From: a virus
DNA length: 64,000 bases
Strand: one strand, 5' to 3'
IMG/VR virus record: IMGVR_UViG_3300009149_000022
Location: 1-64,000 of that record
The position numbers and the translations under genes were made by a program. A model generated the notes under the pieces. It saw only the letters and a list, made by a program, of their open reading frames with translations, was not told the DNA's origin and made no database searches. Numbering within the stretch: position 1 is the first letter of the stretch; each line of letters starts with the position of its first letter. Shown here one piece after another: positions 58,659-64,000 of the stretch.

Positions 58659-59225
58659 ATGGCAAAAGATGGATTACCATTACCCTTAGACAGGGTTATT
58701 TTATTCAACAAACAAGTTGACCAAAAAACAATTGGTGAAGTAACACAAAGAATATTAGATATTAATTCTGATGATGAATACTTAAAAGATTTGTATAAAT
58801 TACACGGGTTAAAGTATAAACCACAACCTATCGAAATATTTATAGATTCTTATGGTGGATATGTTTACCAAATAATGGGATTAGTTTCAATTGTTCAAAA
58901 CTCAAAAACACCTGTTCATACGATTTGTACTGGTGCTGCTATGAGTTGTGGATTTGTTTTATTAATCGTTGGTCATAAAAGATTTGGATATGAATTAGCA
59001 ACACCAATGTATCACCAAGTTAGTGCTGGTATGTGGGGAACAATTAAATCAATGGAAGAAGATGTTTCTGAAACAAAAAGACTTCAAAAGGTTCTTGAAA
59101 AGTTGACTTTAGAAAATACTAAGATAACTAAAAAGAAATTGAAGAAAATTTATAAAACTAAAAAAGATTGGTTCATGACAACAGATGATGCATTAGAATT
59201 TGGTGTTATTGATGAAAAAATATAG
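58659..59225 (+). CDS. clpP: ClpP-like serine protease
   Basis: 188 aa. IEIFIDSYGGYVYQIMGLVSI (58-78) matches the ClpP oxyanion strand (I-N-S-P-G-G), with SYGG in place of SPGG. The catalytic Ser is S96 in GAAMSCG, His H119 in PMYHQVS, and the likely Asp D170 in KKDWF; spacing agrees with E. coli ClpP (111/136/185). It would form a compartmental peptidase with the host's or a phage ATPase. It overlaps nothing and ends 2 nt before the thymidylate synthase ATG. Confidence 0.88.
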   Translation: MAKDGLPLPLDRVILFNKQVDQKTIGEVTQRILDINSDDEYLKDLYKLHGLKYKPQPIEIFIDSYGGYVYQIMGLVSIVQNSKTPVHTICTGAAMSCGFVLLIVGHKRFGYELATPMYHQVSAGMWGTIKSMEEDVSETKRLQKVLEKLTLENTKITKKKLKKIYKTKKDWFMTTDDALEFGVIDEKI

Positions 59226-59227
59226 AT

Positions 59228-60877
59228 ATGATTAAAGCAGATAAATATTATATTCAAAATCTAAAGGAAATACTTTTTCAAAATAACATAGATGAAAACC
59301 CAAGACCATCATACAAAGATGGAACTAAAGCACATACTAAGTTTATTACACAAGTTTTTGAAAAGTATGATATATCAAAAGGTGAATTTCCAATAACAAC
59401 ATTAAGAAATACTGCAATTAAAACAGGTATTAAAGAAATGCTGGTTATCTACCAAGAACAATCAAATAAGTTGGTTGATTTTGAAACTGCTAAATGTGGT
59501 TGGTGGTCGGAATGGATGAACGAAGATGGTGATCTAGGTAGAGCATATTCACATAATATGGAATCACACCGACCTAATGAGATGCAAAAAACTATTGTTA
59601 AGGTTAAACCCAGAATAGTTGATGAAAAATATTCAGAGATGCTGAATATAATGGATATTAACGATACTTCTCTGGTTGCAAATCCGATAAAAATATTTGA
59701 AAATTATCAATTAATTCGTGAAGATAAGAAATCTAGGAAATATGTGTTGCAAAATATATCAACAGGGGAAATACAAGTAATAACGCATAAAACATATAAA
59801 AAGTTGTTAGATGGTGACCCTTCTTTTCTAATAAGAAAAAGTCCATTCTTGTATTGTAGGAATAATGAAGGTGTTGGTTATTTAGGAAATTATAAAACAA
59901 TTAATGGTTATAGTGATGCAACATTAAAATTACTCAGGGATAAATGGGTAAACATGTTAAGAAGATGTTATTCTGATAAATATGAATCACATAACGATGT
60001 TTTTGTACACCAAGACTGGCATAGTTTTGAAAACTTTCTGAGAGATGTTAGAATGCTACCACAATATCATTTAGCAAAAGAAAATAATTTCGATGGGTGG
60101 GATTTAGATAAAGATTACTATGGTAGTAATTGTTATAGTAAAGATACTTGTGTTTTTCTTTGCCATAAGGATAATGTTTTATATGCTAGTTGTTATCCAA
60201 TTAAGGTAACTAAACCTAATGGTAATATTGAACATACAATAAATATTAGAGGTTTTTGTGCTGAACATAATTTATCTAAAACTTGTTTATTGAAGGTTAT
60301 TAATGGTAAACAATCGCACCACAAAGGTTATAAATTTGAAAAGATTATAGATACTGAAAATCTGTATAGATATGAACTTTCTAATAACCAATTAACCTCA
60401 TTATTAGATGGTTTAGAAAATAATCCATTTGGACGTAGACACATTATGTCATTTTGGAATTGGTCTAATATTGATAAGAAGGAACTTGTTGAGTGTGCGT
60501 TTGAAAGTTTATGGACACCTCGAAAAGTTGATGGTGTGATGTATTTAGATATGACATTAACACAGAGAAGTCAAGATGCTATTATGGCAACATATATCAA
60601 TAAAACCCAATATGTTGCATTGCAAATGATGGTTTGTAAACATTTAGGTTTTGAGGTTGGTGTGTTTTCACACATGATTCAAAACTATCATATTTATGAT
60701 AGACATGTAAATGCTTGTAATGAATTACTTGCAAGAAAACCTTTGAATTTTCAACCTTCGATGAAATTAAATGTTCCAAACAAAACAAACTTCTATGAAA
60801 TAAAGATACAAGATTTTGAAATTATCACATCTAAAAACATCAAGAAAATAGAATCAGAATTAGAGATTGCTATTTAG
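59228..60877 (+). CDS. Thymidylate synthase with in-frame inserted HNH/NUMOD-like domain
   Basis: 549 aa against ~265-315 usual. Synthase N-part 1-~130: EFPITTLRNTAIKTGIKEML (53-72) and WWSEWMNEDGDLGRAY. Synthase C-part ~380-530: NNPFGRRHIM, the catalytic Cys at 423 (ECAFESLW), TQRSQDA (~446) and HIYDRHV (~488). Between them, ~135-375 carry a mobile DNA-binding/HNH-like module: EGVGYLGNYKT, LRDKWVNMLRRCYS, WDLDKDYYGSNCYSKDTCVF and a NUMOD-type helix-turn-helix (GFCAEHNLSKTCLLKVINGK). The frame is continuous with no intein splice signals. Makes dTMP from dUMP if the insertion is tolerated or removed. Confidence 0.82.
   Translation: MIKADKYYIQNLKEILFQNNIDENPRPSYKDGTKAHTKFITQVFEKYDISKGEFPITTLRNTAIKTGIKEMLVIYQEQSNKLVDFETAKCGWWSEWMNEDGDLGRAYSHNMESHRPNEMQKTIVKVKPRIVDEKYSEMLNIMDINDTSLVANPIKIFENYQLIREDKKSRKYVLQNISTGEIQVITHKTYKKLLDGDPSFLIRKSPFLYCRNNEGVGYLGNYKTINGYSDATLKLLRDKWVNMLRRCYSDKYESHNDVFVHQDWHSFENFLRDVRMLPQYHLAKENNFDGWDLDKDYYGSNCYSKDTCVFLCHKDNVLYASCYPIKVTKPNGNIEHTINIRGFCAEHNLSKTCLLKVINGKQSHHKGYKFEKIIDTENLYRYELSNNQLTSLLDGLENNPFGRRHIMSFWNWSNIDKKELVECAFESLWTPRKVDGVMYLDMTLTQRSQDAIMATYINKTQYVALQMMVCKHLGFEVGVFSHMIQNYHIYDRHVNACNELLARKPLNFQPSMKLNVPNKTNFYEIKIQDFEIITSKNIKKIESELEIAI
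59630..60352 (+). mobile_element. Inserted HNH/NUMOD-like domain within thymidylate synthase (approximate limits)
   Basis: About 240 codons interrupting the synthase between GDLGRAYSHN and the YELSNNQLTSLLDGL region. The domain pattern resembles free-standing phage HNH-type mobile proteins that end in a NUMOD/IENR helix-turn-helix. Limits are estimated from where synthase similarity stops and resumes. Confidence 0.6.
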
Positions 60878-60910
60878 TTGATTACATATACTAAAAGGTA
60901 ATCCTAAATT

Positions 60911-61048
60911 ATGGTCGGTATTTATAGAATAAGAAATATAATTTCAAAAAAGTCATATTATGGTTCTTCTAAGGATATAGAAAAACGATTCAAAAGACAT
61001 AGGATTATTAGTAAAAATAAAAAATATGAAAATTACAAATACGAATGA
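60911..61048 (+). pseudogene. Truncated GIY-YIG endonuclease relic
   Basis: 45 codons: GIYRIRN (GIY), SYYGSSKDI (YYG) and KRFKRH with the catalytic-type Arg and His, then the frame runs out into a stop. Lacks the Glu and all DNA-binding modules, so it cannot be active. It is fused out of frame to the thymidylate-synthase relic at about 61040. Confidence 0.8.
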
Positions 61049-61292
61049 AATGATTGCTCAGCAAACTAATATGGTTGCTGGAGAATTAATCGGAAACTTA
61101 GGAGATACGCACTTGTACTCAAATCATATCGAGTATGTAGAAAAACAATTAACAAGAACTTCAGTTGAAACTTGTAAGCCTAAGTTAGTTCTAAATAAAG
61201 CTAAAGATATTTTTAGCTATAAGTTTGAAGACTTTAAAATAGAAGGTTACACTGCTCACCCAAATTGGAAAGGAGTATCAATTGGAATATAA
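61026..61292 (+). pseudogene. C-terminal relic of a second thymidylate synthase
   Basis: 88 codons. Similarity begins at MIAQQTNMVAGELIGNLGDTHLYSNH, equal to the E. coli ThyA segment ending GGDTHLYSNH. It continues through PKLVLNKAKDIFSYKFEDFKIEGYTAHPNWKG to the C-terminus. The catalytic Cys and the entire N-terminal two thirds are missing. It is of the E. coli/T4 Td type, different from the intact synthase upstream (HIYDRH type). The next gene overlaps it, which may preserve the tail sequence. Confidence 0.85.
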
Positions 61293-61686
61293 CCCTTATT
61301 ATATTGAACCGCTAGATAAAGAAAAGCTGGCAAGCTTAGATATAAATCTAAATGAAAAACTAGAATTCAAAGAACGCGTATTAAATGTCATAGAACAAAT
61401 AGAGAATAAGCACTTTATTATAATCGAAACACATGCTAAACCAACAGGTGAATATGGTTTTTTGCATTCTTGTCACATTTTATTAAATTACAATTTTTAT
61501 GGTATGTTAGTTTTCTCAAATGAGGGTTATGAAAGAGATGACTCAAAATTAGAATGTGTTATACCCGCAGATTATCATTATAGTAGAAGTCAACAACTTG
61601 TTAGAGGTATACACAAAGCAATTGAAATAATACCCGAAATAAATGAAAAACTTAACATTATAAATGAAAAACTTAACAAATCATAG
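61282..61686 (+). CDS. Unknown protein with TTG start and strong Shine-Dalgarno
   Basis: 134 aa. TTG start at 61282, supported by AAAGGAG 7 nt upstream (61268-61274), one of the few clear Shine-Dalgarno sequences in the window; it lies in the end of the synthase relic. Mixed alpha/beta protein (KHFIIIETHAKPTGEYGFLHSCHILLNY) with a helical C-terminus. No family recognised. Confidence 0.55.
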   Translation: MEYNPYYIEPLDKEKLASLDINLNEKLEFKERVLNVIEQIENKHFIIIETHAKPTGEYGFLHSCHILLNYNFYGMLVFSNEGYERDDSKLECVIPADYHYSRSQQLVRGIHKAIEIIPEINEKLNIINEKLNKS

Positions 61687-61987
61687 AAAAGAAAAAAGAT
61701 TTCAAGAATGTAATTGGATAGAAAAGTTATGGAGGTACCGTTGGTACCTTGCACTTCCTTTTATGTATATTTGGAATAAATTCTATATGGGACCGATTCC
61801 TGGACACAAATGGGATGAAGAAAAACAAGAACACGTAGAAGTTCCACCATTATACCCAGATGGTAAATTAGTTTGGAAAATAACTTTGGGTCTAGTTCAA
61901 ACAAAAATGCATTGGTACTATACATCAGAAGAAGTGTTTGAGCGATTACACGACAAGTTAAATAAGAAAACTAAATTAATTAAATGA
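61664..61987 (+). CDS. Small Trp/Tyr-rich protein
   Basis: 107 aa with an unusually aromatic segment (WIEKLWRYRWYLALPFMYIWNKFYMG) that could be a membrane-associated helix, then PIPGHKWDEEKQEHVEVPPLYPDGKLVWKI. Overlaps the previous gene by 23 nt and the next by 4 nt. No family recognised. Confidence 0.65.
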   Translation: MKNLTNHRKEKRFQECNWIEKLWRYRWYLALPFMYIWNKFYMGPIPGHKWDEEKQEHVEVPPLYPDGKLVWKITLGLVQTKMHWYYTSEEVFERLHDKLNKKTKLIK

Positions 61988-62961
61988 AAGATTACAGACA
62001 TTTCTTATTCGAAGCAAAAGATTACAAGGTAACTTGGTTGAAAAAAGAACCTGTTAAATCATCAGTAGAAAGTAAAAAACTGAAAGAATTGATTGAAACA
62101 GGAACTAATGAACTGTATAACATTATACACATTACAGATAAAAAAATTCCTACTATTGATAAGGATGCACCTATATTAGTTTATTTTGGTACAGACAAAG
62201 ATGGTATTAAACTTTTAGAAGACCAAGGAATAAGTCAAGATGATGTTTATAATCGTACAGAAGAGGCAGCGAAAAGTATGAAAAAAGATGATTGGCATAA
62301 CATTTTAGGTGATGCTGATTGGATACCGAAAACCGTAATAGATTCTAAAAAAATTGATGAATTAGAATTTCCTATCATTGCAAAACCAAGTGAAGGACAT
62401 TCAGGAATAGGAATAATGAAATTTGACACTATCGAAGATTGTCAAAAAGAACTTGACAAAGAAGATTGTGACCTTGATACATTTAGTGAAGTGATTAAAG
62501 ACATTGATACTGAATTTAGATTTGTATTCGTTAAAGACAAATTGTTTTTAGTACACGAAAGAATTCCAATAGAAGAAATTAACAAAACTATTGACACAAA
62601 GAAACCTGATGAATCATTAGGATTCTTATATGTTGAGCAAGACCTTGAAAAAGAAGAATATGACATTTCTGAAATAGTAAAAGAATTTAGAGATAAAATA
62701 AATCTTGATTTCTATGCATTAGATGTAATGAGAGATAATAAAGGTAAGTATTGGGTAATCGAATCCAACAGTGCTATTGGTATGGGTGGTAATACTATGG
62801 CGAGAGCATATGAAGCAATATACAAAGATTATTATGGAACATCTGTACCTAGTGAAAAAACGGAAATAGTGGAAAAAATATGTTCCGAATATTACAAAGA
62901 GATAAATAAAATGTACCCCAAAGAGGTTTCAAAATCTAAAAATCCTAAAATTTACAATTAA
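61984..62961 (+). CDS. ATP-grasp-type ligase-like protein with capsid-targeting-like leader
   Basis: 325 aa. Residues 1-10 MKDYRHFLFE followed by Ala fit the T4-type capsid-targeting leader with cleavage after Glu10. The rest resembles an ATP-grasp fold: FPIIAKPSEGHSGIGIMKF (~129) is the Lys and Gly-rich loop, FRFVFVKDKLFLVHER (~178) the second strand pair, and FYALDVMRDNKGKYWVIESNSAIGMG (~241) the Mg-binding D/E/N cluster. ATP-grasp enzymes ligate carboxylates to amines or thiols; the substrate is unknown. If the leader works, the enzyme would be packaged and possibly injected. Confidence 0.7.
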   Translation: MKDYRHFLFEAKDYKVTWLKKEPVKSSVESKKLKELIETGTNELYNIIHITDKKIPTIDKDAPILVYFGTDKDGIKLLEDQGISQDDVYNRTEEAAKSMKKDDWHNILGDADWIPKTVIDSKKIDELEFPIIAKPSEGHSGIGIMKFDTIEDCQKELDKEDCDLDTFSEVIKDIDTEFRFVFVKDKLFLVHERIPIEEINKTIDTKKPDESLGFLYVEQDLEKEEYDISEIVKEFRDKINLDFYALDVMRDNKGKYWVIESNSAIGMGGNTMARAYEAIYKDYYGTSVPSEKTEIVEKICSEYYKEINKMYPKEVSKSKNPKIYN

Positions 62962-63017
62962 TTTAAAATAAAACTTGTATTATTGTCCTTTAATTATTAA
63001 ATTGGTGAAATATTATT

Positions 63018-63287
63018 ATGAAATACACAGTAGACACTAAACTGAAAAAGATTGAATTAGAAATAGAAAATCCCGTGGATTCTAAAACTCTGATACAAAA
63101 TTTAGAAAAAATAGAAGAACTTTTTCCTGAATATGAAATTATTTCGGTTAATCAAAATACTCGCGAAAATGGTATACCATGGGTAAACCCATTAAATATT
63201 GGTGAACCGAAATGGCCCATTTTCCCTTACGATGGATCTTCTGGAAACCCATATACAATTACTTGTAACAACACAAATCAAACTTAA
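63018..63287 (+). CDS. Small protein of unknown function
   Basis: 89 aa. Alpha/beta N-terminal half (KYTVDTKLKKIELEIENPVDSKTLIQNLEKIEEL) and a Pro/Asn-rich tail (WVNPLNIGEPKWPIFPYDGSSGNPYTIT). GGTGAAA before the ATG gives a weak ribosome-binding site. No family recognised. Confidence 0.65.
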   Translation: MKYTVDTKLKKIELEIENPVDSKTLIQNLEKIEELFPEYEIISVNQNTRENGIPWVNPLNIGEPKWPIFPYDGSSGNPYTITCNNTNQT

Positions 63288-63294
63288 TAATAAT

Positions 63295-63486
63295 ATGTTA
63301 GAAAGAGAAATAGTAGATAATTTGAACGAAAAATATAAAGGAAAATTTATATTTGAAATAACAGATGTCGAACAAGAAATTGTGGGGTTTGTTGATGATA
63401 AGACGTTTAAAAATATAATTGCTGTCATAGAACCCACAGAAAGTGAGATGAATAGACTTATCCAACACATCGAAAAATACACTTAG
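63295..63486 (+). CDS. Small protein of unknown function
   Basis: 63 aa from the ATG at 63295, 7 nt after the previous stop. A longer frame upstream would run inside the previous gene and is rejected. Sequence MLEREIVDNLNEKYKG with acidic/alpha-beta character. No family recognised. Confidence 0.6.
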   Translation: MLEREIVDNLNEKYKGKFIFEITDVEQEIVGFVDDKTFKNIIAVIEPTESEMNRLIQHIEKYT

Positions 63487-63521
63487 TATATATTATTATT
63501 GTTTCACTTAATAACAATTAA

Positions 63522-64000
63522 ATGAATAGATTAATAGAATTGATGTTAATAGTATATTCGTGTACTTTTGCTAATAACATTGAATTAAATGAAAAAAATC
63601 CTGTTAATTTCACTACACCAAAAAATATCAACGTAGATACTTTGATATGTGAAAAATCTAATTTTCATGAAAAAAAATCATTTAACGAATTTTTAGAAAA
63701 ATTGGCATTTAGAGAATCCAGTGGTAATTGGAAAGCCATTAATAGATTTGGTTATATGGGAAAATATCAAATGGGTAAATTAGCATTGCGGGATATTGGT
63801 ATGGATTCCATAACACCCATCAAATTTAGAAAAGATTCTTCTATATTTTCAGAAAAACTACAGGATGTTGCAATTAAAAAATACATTAGAAAAAATAGAA
63901 AATATCTAAAAGATTGTATTGAACGTTATAGAAACACTACGATTAATGGAATATTTATAACAGAAAGTAGTATTTTAGGTGCAGCACATCTAGTAGGACA
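63522..64000 (+). CDS. Secreted lytic-transglycosylase/lysozyme-like protein, 3' partial
   Basis: At least 159 codons, open to the window edge. A hydrophobic N-terminus (LIELMLIVYSCTFA) resembles a signal peptide or lipoprotein signal. The FLEKLAFRESSGNW segment contains the catalytic-type Glu of SLT/goose-lysozyme folds (E-S-x-G), and GYMGKYQMGKLALRDIG matches the following G-Y-x-G-x-x-Q motif. The final visible residues (ILGAAHLVGQ) fit the third conserved motif. Role: peptidoglycan cleavage during lysis or entry. The 3' end is outside the window. Confidence 0.75.
   Translation, partial: MNRLIELMLIVYSCTFANNIELNEKNPVNFTTPKNINVDTLICEKSNFHEKKSFNEFLEKLAFRESSGNWKAINRFGYMGKYQMGKLALRDIGMDSITPIKFRKDSSIFSEKLQDVAIKKYIRKNRKYLKDCIERYRNTTINGIFITESSILGAAHLVG

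Noticed and set aside
1-64000. Alternative genetic code or stop recoding
   Set aside because: TAA, TAG and TGA all terminate well-defined genes; the single in-frame TAA in the tape-measure-like gene is an isolated case.
1-64000. tRNA genes, CRISPR arrays, insertion sequences, integrase/attachment sites
   Set aside because: None recognised in any intergenic interval; intergenic regions are short and mostly explained by terminators and promoter-like motifs.

Overview
This window is part of a large, AT-rich, lytic T4-like myovirus genome. The diagnostic set includes a gp23-type major capsid protein, gp20 portal, gp21 prohead protease, gp18 sheath, gp19 tube, gp15, gp4, a gp26-type baseplate protein, gp43 family-B DNA polymerase, a gp45-like clamp, gp44 (and probably gp62) clamp loader, gp41 helicase, UvsX, gp46/gp47, RNase H and a gp55-like late sigma factor. 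Most start codons follow A-rich stretches without a strong Shine-Dalgarno sequence, and genes are packed tightly. Weak Shine-Dalgarno use and low GC fit a Bacteroidota (Flavobacteriia-type) host, but the host is an inference. No tRNA, CRISPR or integrase was seen.

Layout. 1-3.0 kb: 3' part of a collagen-repeat tail fibre and an overlapping unknown gene. 3.0-8.3 kb: a hyper-acidic protein, then three different nucleotidyltransferase-fold proteins (pol-beta type, ligase type, HIGH-motif type). 8.35-9.2 kb: a glycosyltransferase on the minus strand. 9.2-20.9 kb: the replication and recombination block (DNA polymerase in three ORFs with a clamp gene between pieces 1 and 2 and a split intein between pieces 2 and 3, UvsX, helicase, a GIY-YIG homing endonuclease with a duplicated helicase tail, gp47, gp46). 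20.9-30.5 kb: gp15, the gp55-like sigma, gp4, portal, protease-scaffold fusion, major capsid protein. 30.6-40.3 kb: unknown genes, clamp loader, RNase H, a fibre-like protein, a second glycosyltransferase and the gp26-like protein. 40.4-44.9 kb: a tape-measure-like gene interrupted by an in-frame TAA, then PhoH. 44.9-50.6 kb, minus strand: a Vsr-like homing endonuclease, tail tube and a very large sheath. 51-55 kb: an ECF-like sigma factor, small genes and the lysis pair (membrane-anchored coiled coil plus amidase). 55.3-62 kb: nucleic-acid and nucleotide metabolism (DnaQ-type exonuclease, a P-loop kinase carrying a full intein, ClpP, thymidylate synthase with an inserted DNA-binding/HNH-like domain) followed by relics of a second thymidylate synthase and of a GIY-YIG nuclease. 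62-64 kb: an ATP-grasp protein, small genes and the start of a secreted muralytic enzyme.

Common themes. (1) Selfish elements have repeatedly hit conserved replication and nucleotide genes: a split intein, a full intein, a GIY-YIG gene, an in-frame NUMOD/HNH-like domain, a Vsr-like gene and relics. (2) Four otherwise unrelated proteins start with a 10-residue leader ending in Glu10 followed by Ala or Ser, closely resembling the T4 capsid-targeting sequence cut by gp21; matching L/I-x-E sites occur in the capsid protein, the protease-scaffold fusion and the acidic protein. (3) Two recurrent upstream motifs divide roughly by function: GATTAAATA/TATTAAATA mainly before virion genes (a plausible counterpart of the T4 late promoter TATAAATA) and AATAAGTATAA-like before replication and metabolism operons. 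With the gp55-like sigma and the ECF-like sigma, this suggests a two-class phage transcription programme.
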